From positions 1-34,664 of the forward strand of contig BBXU01001726.1 of NCBI GenBank assembly GCA_001598975.1: a DNA stretch of 34,664 bases, read 5' to 3'. The DNA is from Parachlorella kessleri (taxonomy: Eukaryota; Chlorophyta; Trebouxiophyceae; Chlorellales; Chlorellaceae). Of this stretch, positions 1-18,454 are shown piece after piece (positions within the stretch are counted from its first letter, which is position 1; each line of letters begins with the position of its first letter). The translations under genes and the position numbers were made by a program. Under the pieces are notes generated by a model. That model was given only the letters and a program-made list of their open reading frames with translations. It searched no databases and had not been told where the DNA came from.

Positions 1-3000
1 CGGTTGGTGGTGGGGTGGAGACAGGGCTCAAATCTGTCGGTGGTGGGGTGGTGGCAGGGTTACGGTCTGCGGGGGGCGAGCTGCTTGGCAGGCTGCTGTC
101 TGGAGAGGGGGAGCTAAGAGGTGGGCTAGGTTCCAATGGTGGAGAGCTTGCTGCTGGGCTCGGGACAACTGGAGGCAAGCTGCTGGGCGGGCTGCTGCTG
201 TCTTCTGGAGGAGAGGTGACAGGTGGGCTGATGGCTGGGGAGGGTGGAATGACAGGTGGGCTGATGGCTGGGAAGGTTGGGCTGGCAGGTGGGCTGTCAC
301 CCACCACAGGTGGGCTGGTGGCAGGGCTGTCTCTGACAGCGGGCGAGGTGGCGGGAGGGCTGTCACCCACAAGTGGTGAGCTGGTGAGCGGGCTGTCACC
401 CACAGGGGGTGAAAGGGTAGGTGGACTCCCGGGCACGAGAGGTGGACTACCATCCAGGGGGGGCGAGCTGTTAAGCGGAATCCCGCCCACAGCAGGCGCC
501 CGGGCAGGCGGGCTGGCAAAAGCCAGAGGCGGGCTGGCAACAGGCATAGGTGGGCTGGCAGGTGGGCTGGTAACATACATAGGTGGGCTGGCAACAGGCA
601 CCTGTGGGCTGGGAGGAGGGCTGGCATCAGAGCCCTCTTCACCCACGGGCGGGCTGCTAGCAAGGGGGTCCTGGTCGGTCTCCGGGGGGCTGTCAGGCGC
701 GCTTGCGCCCACCGGGGACAGCGCCAGCAGCACGCTGCCCGCTTCGCCTGCTGCTGCTGAGCTGGCAGTGCCCGACTCCAGCAAGCTCACCAGGCGGGCC
801 TGCATCTCAACCCTGTAGGCCTTCCCCGGCACCACCGCCACCTGCGTGTCTCTCCTGAAGAGGGACCACCCACCGCTGGTGGCGTTGGGTGCCGCCACAA
901 ACTCCCTGCCGGCTTCCCAGCCGGGGGCAGGCATGCCACCCTGGAACACCGTCAGCCGGAACCGCACCACATTGCCAAGCAGCTTGGCAGGGAGCTGCCA
1001 CGCAGCTGCCACGGTATTACTGGGAGACAGGGCGACGCTAAGGTTGGTGGGGGTGTAAATGAAGGGGTCCCCAATGGGCCGCACCATTACCCCCTGGCAC
1101 CCAGGACAGGAGGAGCCCACCCCCGATGCCTGGCTGTTTGCCAGCAGGGAAGTCACCTCCACCTTATAGTACCTATTAGCAAGGATGGTGGTGGCGGTGG
1201 GTAGCTGGAACATTGTGAGATCCCCGGCATCAGCCCTGCTGAGGGATGCAGCAGACTGGATGACGCCAGCCTGCCACTTGGGGATGGCGGTGCCATTCTC
1301 AAACACCACCAGCCGAAATTTGGCAATATTGGGCACTAGGGGGGTGGGGACCGCCCACTTCAGCACAGCCTGGAAGTTCTTCATGCCCACGCTGAGCGCG
1401 CTGGGGGTGTGCTGGGCCGGCACCAGCGCGCTGCTGGCAGTGACATTAGGCAAGGCTGGCGACTCTGCTTCTGGCGAGCTGCTGCCATCTAGGTTGAACG
1501 CCACCACCCACGCTTTATAGTAGGCACCCCCCATGGCCTGGAGCCCTGTTGCTAGCTGGTACGACGCTTTGCCTGCTGCGGTAGCCTGCTGTGCTGTCAG
1601 GTTTCCATCCAGCTGGGTGATAGTGTCATCAAGGTATGTGCGGTAGAGGGTGCTGTTGCGGTTGCTATATTTGGTCCACTTGTTGGCCGCCGCAGCTGCC
1701 TTGTTCCCCCAAGCCAGGGTCACCTGCAGGGGTGTGGAGCAGGCAGGAGGGCGGCTGAGTTGGTTCAGCGCACGGCACTTCTTAGGGAGAAAAGGACAGC
1801 TCATCGATCGTGCTGCGCTGCAAAAGCAAATTGGGCAAGAGACGCGTCCAAGGATGGATAAGAGGCCAGAAGCTTACTTTCCCACTGCCGCAAAGACAGG
1901 GCAACTTGGTCACGCTCATTTCATCGCCATTGGCAGATTCCCCCGCATGGGCCCGGTACCAAGCAGTCTATCCACTTTGACGCCCCCATCGAGAAGGCTG
2001 GAGGATCCACTGACTGTCGATAGAACCCCGGCAAGCCTGCTGCGCAGCAGCATCAACTACAACCAAGGACTGAAGAGGGCCATCATGTGGAATAAGTAAC
2101 TTTTGCTGCTCTGCTCACCTGGTAACCAAAGACAGCCTGCGCTGCGCCCGCTGCGCTGTCCCAGGACAGCAGCAGCTTGCCGCTGGGGTCCGTGCGCAGC
2201 AGCACCTCAGCAGGAGCACTGCTGCCGGTGCCACCCAGCGGCCCCGGGCACTTCCAAGGGCTGGTGGCGTTGTAGCGGGAGCCGGAGGCGTCGAGTATTG
2301 CATAGCTGCGACCTACAGGGGAGCAGGCAGGCAAGTGCCGTGGTTGGAAAGGGCAGGGAAGCCTCCTTATGCCGACCGGAACATACAATTGCAAGGCGCG
2401 GATTTTATGTGGCAAAGAGCTCGTCCAACCTGATAGCACCCACCCCAAGCAACACCAGTCAACTGAATCCATACTACTGACACTGTGTAGTACCGGTTTT
2501 GGCTAACAAGCTGCCCTGCCCACCTGCATTGAGAGCTGCAAATCCCGCTGGCTGAAAGCCCTTCACAGCTGGCAAGAAGCAAATGTCACTATTGCCCGGG
2601 TACAGATACAGCGCTTTGAGTGCCGGGAAGGCGACAGGGGACGTTGCCTTGGTCCAGGCATACGGCAGCTGGCCGGGGCGGCCTTGCATGGGGGCGCCGT
2701 TGTTGAGCGGCAGGGATGGGGAGAGGCTGTTGTTGGACAGCAGCAGCGTCTGCAGCCGGGGAAACATGAGGGGCCACTTTGCGGGCAGGGGGCCTGCAGG
2801 CACAAGGCAGGCGAAAGGGAGAGTCAGGGTTGTGGGTCTTGGCACGCAAGGGACCTTCAGCTAGGCAGGCACGCAAGGACCTTCAGCCAGCCTGCAAATG
2901 GAGGAGGAATGCCGGACGGCAGCAGCACAAGTGTGCAGCTAGCTGCGTACTGCAGCAGCGTTGAAAGCAGCAGAGGCTGCACAACAGGCAAGCAGCCGCA

Positions 3001-4893
3001 GCTGGCAGCAGCTGCGTGTGGCCAGCTAAGTGCATCAGGCAGCCTCCGTACGTGCGGCCTGCCCAACCGCCCACACACAAACTACCTGTCCCCGGTGTCA
3101 AGGCTTTTCGCCTACCCACCCACCCACCCACCCGCTAGTTGGTTGGAGCTAAGGTCGAGCACTTCCAAGCTGGGGAAGATATTTGCCAGCGGGGCTCCAG
3201 AGGGACACCAGCCCGCCCCGGGGTCGCCCCCGACCCCGCCTAGGGTGCCATTGCCGGCAGAGCTATTTCCGCCGCTACCGCCGCCGGTGCACCAGCCGCC
3301 GTCGCTGGTGGGGTAGGGGGCTGATCCGGTGGGGGTGCCCAGGAGGTTGTTGGAGAGGTCAAGCAGCTTGAGCTGGCGGAAGACGCGGTTGGGAGAGAGC
3401 CAGCCTGGCGGCAGGCCCCCTGCAGGCACCCGGGGGAGGGGGATACAGAGGCTTCAGCAACAGACTCTGGCCAGCACCAAAGTGATAGTAGAGGGGCAGT
3501 GGACAACCCGTGTGCTTTGCAGGTAGCCTGCAGTAAGGCAGATCAGATCCCAGCGCTCTCTCACCGGTGAAACGGTTGGCTGAGAGGTCCAGTGAGAGCA
3601 GGGAGCGGAAGGCCCCTGCCACATCCCACTCCCGGCTGGGCAGGCTGCCCGTCAGCTGGTTGTCTGCCAAGCTAAGTGCCTTCAGCTTCAGGAAGTAGCG
3701 GGGGTCTGCCCAGCCGCCCGGCAGGGTGCCGCTGAACCTGCAGTGGCAGGCAAGGGAGGCAGTGCTATGTCATTGCCTGATGTTACACCGATTATTTTAG
3801 GCAGATGCTGGCTGCATCATGAGATGCGACAGGGCTGCTGCTACCCTCCACCACTACTGACACTGCTGCTGCTGCTGCTGGCGACCCCAACTACAACGCA
3901 CTAGTATGTGTTGGCCTGTAGGCCTAGAGCTGCACAGTGGTCATCTGCTTGTGTTGGGCAACTTTGTTCGAGCCCCGTCATACACCAAGATTGACCTCCT
4001 AGCTAGAGATAGAGACAGCTTGCCTGTTGCCATCCAGTTGCAGGGTGGTCAGCTCGTTCAGCTGTCGCACTTCAACCGGGAGGGTGCCTGCCAGGCTTTG
4101 GTTGGAAAGGAACCTGCACAGGCGGCACAGGGGAGGTCAGAAGAGAGTGGCAGCAGGAAAGGTATCTGCAGTGCTTGCCATGGGCGCTTTGGGAGCTGCT
4201 GGCACCATGGCAGGTGCATGCACGCCAGCCTCCAGAGCGAGAGCCTCATTTGCAAGCTGGCAGATGCATTGTTGGGAGAGCCACAACACAGACTTCAAGC
4301 TGCAAAGCATGCCCGCTGCAAGGCAAGTGCTGCTGCGGTCCTGTTGCTGCTGGTGATGGGCTCATCATCATGTTACCCACTCACAAGCCAGTGACCCGAC
4401 CGGAGGAGCAGCCAACGCCCCTCCAGGCTTTTGGGTAGCAGGGGTTCCCTGCACCTTCAACAGCCACCCTTCAGCAAGTTCGATGGGGCTCAAGGCAGTT
4501 AGTTGCATCAACCTACAGGCCCCCCACGTCGCACGCATTTCCGTGGCCTGCTGCTCTTTTGCGAGTTTCATAGCAGGACCAACTACGCGGGTTGAAGTTG
4601 AATATAGTGTTTGCCTGCACCTTGCTCGCTCCAAGACGCCAGCTCGGAGCTGCCAAAGCCATCCGGAGACATGGCCCGCTTGAGGGCCAGAAGGGCCTCC
4701 CCTGCATGCCGGTACATAAATGTACATCGTTCTTCACTCACCAATAAGCAGCAGGGCACTTCCAGTGTCACATTCGGCCCAGCAACTCACTGTCTTTGAT
4801 CTGGTCACTGCTCAGTTGCTGAGCAGTTGCTGCCGCGGCAAGGAGCAGCAGGCTCCCTAGGGTGCGCAGCAGGGTCTGTCGCAGCATAGCCAT
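1..4893 (-). CDS. Secreted LRR protein with fibronectin-III-like domains and Ser-Pro-Pro-rich tail (C-terminus beyond the window)
   Basis: Nine exons on the minus strand: 4893-4791, 4701-4621, 4448-4385, 4113-4024, 3737-3565, 3419-3132, 2793-2524, 2312-2119 and 1723 to beyond base 1. Phases agree at every junction, giving at least 995 aa. The ATG at 4893 opens a signal peptide (MAMLRQTLLRTLGSLLLLAA, probable cut near residue 24). An LRR N-cap follows (residues about 34-75: EALLALKRAMSPDGF, then NPCYPKAWRGVGC), then plant-type LRRs to about residue 370 (LFLSNQSLAGTLP, LSLADNQLTGSLP, LDLSANRFTG, LDLSNNLLG). Three fibronectin-III-like units occupy roughly 395-740 (YQLATG...AYYKAWVVAFN; YYKVEVTSL; YRVEMQARL). 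From about residue 765 it is SPP-rich (DSPPATSP, ASPPMPVASPP), like hydroxyproline-rich wall proteins. Intron 4 has a GC donor (ACAG|GCAAGC), and the intron 6 donor lies inside a GTGG repeat. A role in the wall or in surface recognition is inferred. A kinase domain could lie outside the window. Confidence 0.85.
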
Positions 4894-5333
4894 GGCCGGG
4901 GCGCAGCACCAGGAAGCAATCCGGTGCCACAATTGACGACTACTAGCACAAAACTACAGCCCAGTAGCTGCCAACCCCTGCCATGTGATACGAGATTTCT
5001 GGCCCCTCCAAAAAGCGATGATGCCCCGAGACAGCCCAGCCAGCAGGCGGCCCGCTTGGCTTCGTTTGAAAGACGTACTAAGGAGTTCAAGGCGTACTAT
5101 AGGCGTACATTGGTCCTATAAATGTGTCGCTTCGACACAGTACTGCCAGGCCCGTCACCGCAGCACGCCGGAGCATCGTACGTGGTACGAGGCACCTAGT
5201 TGTAATGCCCAATGGCAGTACCAGTAACGCACGACTTGCACGCTGCCGCAGGGCAGGTCCTTGGTCGACTTTCAAGTATCAATCTATGAACTTACCAGCT
5301 GCACGGCCTGCCCACTGGCTGCCACTGTAGTGG

Positions 5334-5361
5334 CATCCACGGATGTAGACATCCGTGGATG
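5334..5361. repeat. Perfect 13-bp inverted repeat with 2-nt loop
   Basis: CATCCACGGATGT and its exact reverse complement are separated by AG. The hairpin lies about 440 bp upstream of the left LRR gene start. No T-run follows and no protein site is known to me. It could be a cruciform, a relic of a small inverted-repeat element or chance. Confidence 0.8.
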
Positions 5362-6119
5362 GAGGGCAGCACACCTTGACTCATAGGCCAGGACCGCACC
5401 TAGGAGACTATCCCTGCAGCACAGGAACAGGATCTGTGGTAACCTGTAAAGCAGCGCTGTGCCAAACATGGCGTAGAAGACGCTAAGTCACAGCCAGCGT
5501 GCTTTCCCACACAGGAGATCTCTCAAATCTGCCCGAGCCCTAACAGCCTATGCCTGAGGGACGTTGCACATACAGCAGCAGGCTGCCAAGACAGCCAGCT
5601 GCCCCGACAGAGTTAGCATGCCTTTCAGGTTTACCAGGCTACAGGCCTGCCCTGCTTGAATCCGATGCCTCTTAGTGTACCTCAAAGCCTTGTGTATACA
5701 GCTGCCCCAAACTGCTACCCCTGCACCTCCTTGTGTTGTCTCCCACCTCTCTTGCAGCAGAGAGAGCTCGCAGCAGCACCGTGCAGTGAGGCATTAGCAG
5801 TCAGGCACCCCTGAAGGCTCTTCTGTCAAGTTCACCTGCAGCACAGGCTTGTCTGCTCAGTGGGAGTGCTAAGCTGGGCTTGAGTGAGTGAGCTCAGCTA
5901 TGTAACTTATACAAAAACAGGAGCACGAGAATGCAGTAGGGCTCTCCAGGCCCTGAGGCAGGCAATCACAGCAGCCCCACGGATGTGGCCTGTCGAAACC
6001 ACCAGCTCTGCGAGTTGAGGGACTGATATAAGCTGCGGCAGGCGCATCCTATGGCTGGCATGGTGCAGCAGGTCTTCACACCGCTAGACCTAGGTGCGTG
6101 TGTGGGTGTATGTGGGGGT

Positions 6120-6138
6120 GGGGGGGGGGGGGGGGGGG
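6120..6138 (+). repeat. Poly-G tract (19 G)
   Basis: An uninterrupted run of 19 G, preceded by GGGGGT, lies in non-coding DNA about 1.2 kb upstream of the left LRR gene. A similar run lies upstream of the second LRR gene. Length in such runs is error-prone in sequencing. Confidence 0.9.
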
Positions 6139-7395
6139 TAGGGGTTCGGGCAGCCATGAACACGAGCCCAGCTACACCCTACCTAAGTCTGAACACAGGC
6201 CGGTCCCACACCAGCTACAGGGCCTGCTGCGTCAGCTGCTCTTCAGTGCGTACTCCCATTAGATGATCGTATCAACGAGCTGCATTCCAGCCTCGGCTCT
6301 CCGATAGCTGTGGCAGACTGAAAGAGTCACGATACCTCCTCATCACTTCACCCCGTTGCGTTTGAAACGATTTGAAGTAGTTGAAACTGCAGCTCGAGAA
6401 TCACAGAACCGAGTCAACCTACGGTAGAGCCGCTTCGGGATTCTGCGCAACAGCAGGATCCAAGAGTCTAGCACCTCATGGATCTAAGAATCCGAGGAGC
6501 TATGAACCGCCCTGCCCACCCACAAACCTTAGATGCAATGACAGTGGAGGGCTGCACAGTGTGGCTGGGAGTTGTCTGACATTGGTTGGTACTTTACACA
6601 GAGCATCAAAGGATGTTGAGTAGGTGTGTTTCCACCCACGTAGCTCACATGTGGCTGGCCACCTCATCAGACCATCTCAACAGGTCCCCACGGTCAAGCA
6701 GAAACCAGCCATATCCTCAGGGCACAGACAAACTCCATAGCTACTTCCAAGCCACATGGCAGCAATAGCCAGGTACACAAGCACCTTAGGACGATACCCA
6801 CCAGCTTAATGCCCACCCATAATCCGGTTGTCAAAAAGTAAGTCTAGAAACAAGTCAGAAGACACCGAAACTCATACAAAGCCCACTGGTGGCATCACGG
6901 CCAACCAAGTGGGCCTACCCTAGGTTAATTATAGGCCTATGACTTCTCTGCATGTTGTGCTTGTCCCTAAGGGCATGCATGAGCACAAGACTTTGTTCAG
7001 GCTACCCTTACAAATACCCTACAGATTTGACATACAAATCCCATGCCCAACGCCACGTATAAGCCTCCTCACTGAATGTTTCCATCGTCAGTCACTCTAA
7101 ACCAGTCAGAAAGGCTGGTATTTGCTCTAGCCCGGCCCTTCACAGGTTGAGCTGCACCACCTTAATGGAGGCAATTCCCGCCCGAGAAGCAGACTGCAGG
7201 GCACAACATGCTTGGAGTTGAGCAACAGCACACCTTCACCAACCCCATCTCAACTGCCGCAAACTCTATGCATTGCATAGTCCTCCACAGTCAAGCTCCC
7301 TCAAACCTACTACTGGCCATATACGTCCCCAGCTTTGTTGCCAGCAACCAGCGTCTCCAGTCCGCACGGTGACCATCCCCTTTGCGATACAAGTA

Positions 7396-7400
7396 TTACA
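7396..7400 (-). promoter_or_regulatory. TGTAA polyadenylation signal candidate of the R-SNARE gene
   Basis: TGTAA on the minus strand, 53 bases beyond the VAMP72 stop. TGTAA is the usual chlorophyte poly(A) signal. A second TGTAA lies at 7008-7012, so the cleavage site is not settled. Confidence 0.4.
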
Positions 7401-7452
7401 AATAGCAGCTTGGCTGTGTAGAGATGATGATATGTAAAGGACATGTGTAGAC

Positions 7453-9288
7453 TTAGCACCCACCTGAGCAAAAGATGATGATGGCAATGAGGATGATGAT
7501 GGCTGCAATGATAATCTTCATCTTAAAATTCTGCCACCACATCCGGCTGCGCAGCTGCCGCCCTGTCTTGTGGAACTTGTCTGCCTGCACGACTAGAGTG
7601 CATGCGAAGGTTCACGCAAGCATGTATTGCATACTACTTCGTGGCATGTCAACATTCAACAGCACAGACCAACATATGTACCCACATCAGTCGATCAACA
7701 CTCTGCAGGGGCGGCCTGCACCAGCCGGTCCCAGGCTAGTTCCCGCACCTGAAACCGTAGGTTATCTGTTTTATCTACCAACAGCTCAATCTTCTCCCCT
7801 CGCTCCAGCACCTTCTCAATGTTCTCTACCATGATGTTCTTTACCTCGTCCACCTACAACAAAATCCGGCGCGCTCTTCACCACTGGCGCCAACAGAACC
7901 AGTAAAGCTGGCCCTTATAATGGCACCTGAAGTGCATCAAGCTACAAACAACACGGGCTGGCTCGCCTTAGCCCTAATCCAAGGTGTTCAGGGCTTTCCC
8001 CCTCCCAGCCTCCACACGAGCTGTGGAGGTACATGTTCGGCATGGCATATACTGCAAAAGCACTCCTCGGCTCAGCGGCCATAAGACCCAGGACCGACTC
8101 TGGACCAACTCTGCGCAGCACTGCTGGCTACACGAGGAATGTGCGACAGAACGAGAGCAAGAGCAGCAGTTGAGTACTGCACCCGAATGCCTGTGCCTGC
8201 CCTGCCCCCACAACCTTACGAGCAGAGCAGGATCGCAATTCCTCGCCTTTGCGCTCAAACTGTTCCCTGCACTCTGTCCACCGACGCCTTATGGTCTGCT
8301 AAGCGCTGCATGGCACTGCGCACCTTCTTCTGCACTGCTGCAACCTTGGAAAGCTCCTCTGGATGCGTCTCACAATACTCCATCCAGTACTTCAGCCGCG
8401 GCCTGCAGATATGCCCCAACAATCTTCACGACTCCCAACATACTGCATGGAAGCTCGGCACTGCTAGCTGGTCAGCTGCCCAAAAACTAGGATGCTGTTC
8501 TAGCTGACCAGTAGACGGCACTTGTTGCCAGCTAGTTTTCGCATGCCCGTGGCGATTCCTCTCACAGGCTGAGTTTGCTGCAAAAGCAGTCTGTCGCTCC
8601 AAGTGGCAACGCACCCAAAGTTCTTGTCCATGCTGTGTGCAATCGCTGTCTGCGCCTTGTCCTGCCACTTCGCAAAGAACTCCTCCTTGACCTTTTCCAA
8701 GAAGGCAAACGGCACCTGCCGCCCAAACTGCTCATCTGCCACTGCCAGGAATGCTGCATCACCATTGAATCCAGATCAGTGCCAAGCACTCACTAAGGTG
8801 TGCCGATCTCCTGCAACCGGACGCGACACCGACAGTGCAGAGCGCACAGGCAGACCGCATAGCGTGTGGAGCACCCTGGACAGCACTTACTGTAGCCTTG
8901 GGAAGAAGAGTAGTTGAAGGCTGCATACGGGCAGGCACAAACAGAAGGTCAGCTGCTGGATATATTCCAGGTCAGCAACGCAGCAGCAGCGCACCACTCT
9001 GCCACTGCGCCACGCCGCCCCACGCCAACTCACTGTGGCCGTCACAGGAATAAGTGAACTTGGCGTTGTTTCCCTGGGCTCCCTTTTGCAAGGCCTGCAC
9101 AGAGACCCAGGGAAGCGTCAGGACCGCTGTAGCCTGGCGTCAAAAACCTCATCACCCGCGAGTCAGCAAGCAGGACGCGCCTGGATGGCCACCACTCCAA
9201 AATTGCCCGTGTACGCGGTGTAGTCCGCCAGCACAATAGGCTCTCCTCCACCGCCCGACTTAGCTACAAAGCTGTATATGAGCGGCAT
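7453..9288 (-). CDS. R-SNARE of the VAMP7/VAMP72 (longin) family
   Basis: Seven minus-strand exons: 9288-9181, 9094-9034, 8920-8891, 8753-8615, 8402-8324, 7853-7749 and 7584-7453. The frame is unbroken and encodes 217 aa, the usual VAMP72 length. Residues 1-110 form the longin domain ([20 protein letters not shown], then [13 protein letters not shown] and [17 protein letters not shown]). The R-SNARE coiled coil follows from about residue 128 ([20 protein letters not shown]), with the zero-layer arginine at R157. The membrane-proximal [10 protein letters not shown] leads into a C-terminal anchor at 198-213 and a short CSGGC end, so it is a tail-anchored vesicle protein. By family it pairs with Q-SNAREs to drive fusion at the plasma membrane, vacuole or endosomes. 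Exon 3 is only 30 nt. Intron 1 uses a GC donor (CAG|GCGCGT), needed to keep frame. The ATG at 9288 is the first codon of the conserved longin start. Confidence 0.93.
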
Positions 9289-11209
9289 AGCGCCGGTCCT
9301 TACGAGGCAGTTAGAGATCAAAGTCCAAAGCTGGTCAAGGGGAGGGATCGCTCCTCAGTCAGGTCACTGTTTGTTGAAACGCTCGAGCCCAGATGCTTCA
9401 GCCCAGAAAGGAAATGAGAGAGCAACTCAGTGCGTGATCCGCGTGCTCAGGGATGACAACAAGCGGGCTGACACGGCAAAGAGAACAAAATGGAGAAAAG
9501 AAGAGCGAGAAAACAAAAACACGTATACCTCTCATAGGCACAGTTCCTGGGCGCTACGTTTGCCCATGTAGCTTTGTGCCATGCACGACGTTTGACGCCG
9601 AGGCTTGTTTGCTGACCAACGAGCAGGCTTCAGGGGGTCCGAACCTGTCCGCTGCCTAGGTCGCTTTGCACTGTCACATTGCAGTGCCCTGCGTTGGTAC
9701 TACTCCAGGCCTAAGCCAGACCTAAGCAACCCGGGGGTCGGATGCCCTGGGAGGTAGGCTCTTGCTTGGAACTTTCCACGACAGAAACCACACTAGTGAA
9801 GCCTTTACTGGCTAACTGCTCCCGGCAAGGCTGCTGTGGCGGCTGTTAGCTGTGGCGGCTGGGCGACAGTTAGCTTGTCACAGCAGGTGGGCGGTAAGCT
9901 GGCAATTACCAAATAGATTTTAGTCTAACCTAGCAATGTACACCACCCGACGACGCGACCGGAATGAGTACCTGGGTCCTACCTGTGCGCTTGGGCCAGT
10001 CGTAACTTGTAACCCGCGGGGATTGCAAATGCAGAAAGTAAAGCCAGGAAAGCTGCAAATCAAGATTCTCTGCTATATGGAGGGCTGTGTGGTTCGCAGC
10101 TATAAGACCACATGACCCTGTGAGGCCCGGGAGCCAGGGTTGCACTCTTCGACAGGGCCCTGTGCAGACACTGACCTGTGCCTGTAGACAACCTCAATCT
10201 TAGGTGCCAGCTGGGTACAGTGTCGGAAAAGCCCCTCAGCCGCCTCCCAGACAGGTACCCGACAGTGGTCTGAATCCTCCCAGGAGCTCCTAGGCAACAG
10301 CTCATCCCGCACAAGGGTCCCCTCTATAGCCCTTGAAACCGCTGGCCAAACCCTGTACGGCTTTCACGTTGGCCTCCGGCTGGCAACCCCTCCCAGGTTG
10401 CAACTTGTAGCCCCGGCCTACCACCAGACTTCTGGGAGTTATCAGAAACTGTGTGTGACACAAGCATACCAGATGCTACCCTACAGCCCCTGCCTAATGG
10501 AGACAAGGGCACCAGCTTGCTGCCCTCAGAAGAGGTGCAGGCTTGCAGGCGCCTAAACTTGCCTGTGGCCTGGGCTATAGCGACTTGCAAATATGGTGCT
10601 TAGTTTCTTCGCTTGTTCCCACTCTCGCCCCTACCCAGTGACGCAGCTAGCACCCGCCACGCTGCTGTTCAACCCTTTGCTGTCACGTGCATCCCATTCT
10701 GGTTAGGCTGCCTGACTACCCCCCAGACCAGTCTGGTGTTCTGCTCCTTAGCTCGTGTCCACAGGAGCCTATGCAAGCCCTTCAGAAACTGCAGCAAGCA
10801 CCGCCAGTAGCCTTAGCAATGGTGGTGCCCTTTTCCCCACAGGCCTGCCCACCCGCAGGGCGACGAAGCAGCGGGCGTTCCAGCTAACACAAAAGCTGGA
10901 GCAGCGCTTATGGGGCACCAGCTGTGCTGGCGGTCCCCAAGGTCAGCTACTACGTGGTCAAGCGCTTGTACAAGTCATATGTTCGCTACGACCCTCCTGC
11001 CAGACATGAACCAACCTCCATACTCTGAACTGAAAGGCGGATATCTAGCTCGGGTGATGGTGCATCCTGCTGGTGCAGCCGTGGTGCCTTGCTCTTGAAC
11101 CCTAGACCCGCAAACCGGCCATGACTAAAGGAGGGAACCCATCACAGTCCAAACCTGCAGCACTGTAGTCCCCCCGTCGCAGGTGTAGGACTTGATCATC
11201 AGCGCAAAT
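9289..11209. other. Intergenic between divergent R-SNARE and ATP2 genes, with coding-like scraps
   Basis: About 1.9 kb that must contain both promoters. Two short stretches look coding but belong to no model I can build. On plus, 10892-11028 is open and ends VSYYVVKRLYKSYVRYDPP... at a TGA (11026-11028). On minus, about 10320-10177 reads VRDELLPRSSWEDSD...VYRHR before a GTCAGT donor-like site. Neither matches a family I know. They could be exons of a small gene, a relic or chance. A CACGTG palindrome lies at about 10684. There is no TATA box I would defend. Confidence 0.4.
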
Positions 11210-17415
<6,206 letters not shown>

Positions 17416-18454
17416 GCATAGTTGAGGTGGAGGAGGAGCCACGGTGGAGGGAGTGTTGTAGCCAAGTCAGCCGGCGCAGGGGTGCCCCTGGGATGGGGTC
17501 TGGAGCGCAGCAGCCGCAGCATCTGAGCTAGGGATGTGGACCTAGGCCTGGTGGTGCATTCCATGGCAGGTTGCTGGCCTGGATGGGGCTGCATGGTCGG
17601 TAGCATATTCACTGCTGGTGCTTTCTTTATAATGCACGCGGCGGAATGTTGCAAGAGAATTGCTTTTTTGTGCGCTGGGCGCGTGTGGGACCTCTGTCGA
17701 GAGGCCTTGCATGGCGGTGCCGGCAGCTTGCCGCCCAGGCCAGGGTGAACGCTTGCGGAACCTGGGACCCAGCCTTGTCCCCATGTGTGTGTGGTGGGAG
17801 GAACTGTTGACAGGCACCTAGTAGGGCAAGGCTCTTGGGGTGTGGTCAGAGAGCCAAAGTGGGTGAGGGTGGGAACGCTGGTTGATGCTGGCGCTGCTCT
17901 TGCCTGTCCTTGGGACCTGCTGACCTGGCCTTGCTGCTCTTAGTTTGGTCAGTGAACTGCAGCACTTATGTTAGTAGGGTATGTAACCCTGCAAATCAAG
18001 GGGTATGGGTGTGGGGTGCCAAATGCCATTCAGGTCCTGGCAGGAGCAGGGCGTGTGACAGGGTTATCCTACCGTCATGACCTTTGCCAAAAGCTTACGT
18101 ACAGCCTGACGGCTGTCCTTACAAACTGTCTAGGACTCGTAGCAAATTGAACAGCAAACGGGGCAGGCCGCTGTGTAAGGCTCAGGCTGACCTGACGCCC
18201 GCGTGCCCAGCTGCACCCAATACATCCTGTTTTCGTTATGTAACTGGCAGTCTTGATTAGGACTGAGTGCAAGTGAAGAGCAGGGCAATCAAGGGACAGC
18301 CTGTCAGTGAGATGAAAAACAAGAGGAACGGAAGGAAAAGCACGAACGAGACCGATCACCGCGGCCATGGCTCCCGCCTGCGCGCCTTGCAAAGTTTAGT
18401 GTGCCCTGCAGGGCCTACAAGCAATGTAGCCTCCTTTGCTTCAGCACAAAGGCC
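17416..18454. other. ATP2 3' UTR and promoter region of the coiled-coil gene
   Basis: No gene is seen in this kilobase. The first TGTAA after the ATP2 stop is at 17982, implying a 3' UTR near 580 nt. The remaining 470 bp or so must contain the start region of the coiled-coil gene. A short ORF with its own ATG at 18366 lies just upstream of the chosen start, but it fits a leader sequence no better than chance. Confidence 0.5.
17982..17986 (+). promoter_or_regulatory. TGTAA polyadenylation signal candidate of ATP2
   Basis: I see no other TGTAA between the ATP2 stop (17415) and this point. The motif is the usual chlorophyte poly(A) signal. Cleavage would be expected 10-20 bases downstream. Confidence 0.5.

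Larger units (their letters stand above)
4894..7452. other. Intergenic, no gene recognised
   Basis: About 2.5 kb between the start of the left LRR gene and the stop of the R-SNARE gene, both on the minus strand. It should hold the LRR promoter and the SNARE 3' UTR. I found no ORF with family motifs, no convincing exon chain and no tRNA. On the minus strand about 215 bases upstream of the LRR ATG there is a CCAAT motif beside a TATAG-like stretch (about 5103-5120). This could be promoter material, but it is weak evidence. The poly-G tract and the inverted repeat are listed separately. Confidence 0.5.

Noticed and set aside
28..663. Minus-strand ORF rich in Leu/His/Pro with its own ATG
   Set aside because: Another frame of the same SPP repeat. 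The frame continuous with the upstream exons is different.
15..818. Long plus-strand ORF of Gly/Leu-rich repeats (GGLAGGL...)
   Set aside because: It is the complement of the Ser-Pro-Pro-rich tail of the left LRR gene. The minus frame joins in phase to the Fn3-like and LRR exons, while the plus ORF has no supporting context.
3960..3990. tRNA-like T-loop (GTTCGAGCCCC)
   Set aside because: Flanking bases form no T-stem or acceptor stem. It lies in an LRR intron.
8139..8323. Extension of VAMP72 exon 5 ([14 protein letters not shown]...)
   Set aside because: The R-SNARE family reads directly from VAAVQKK to VDEVKNIM, and a GT donor at 8323 removes this stretch as intron.
11192..11209. Upstream TTG start for ATP2
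   Set aside because: Nuclear genes start at ATG, and the ATG at 11210 begins a normal mitochondrial presequence.
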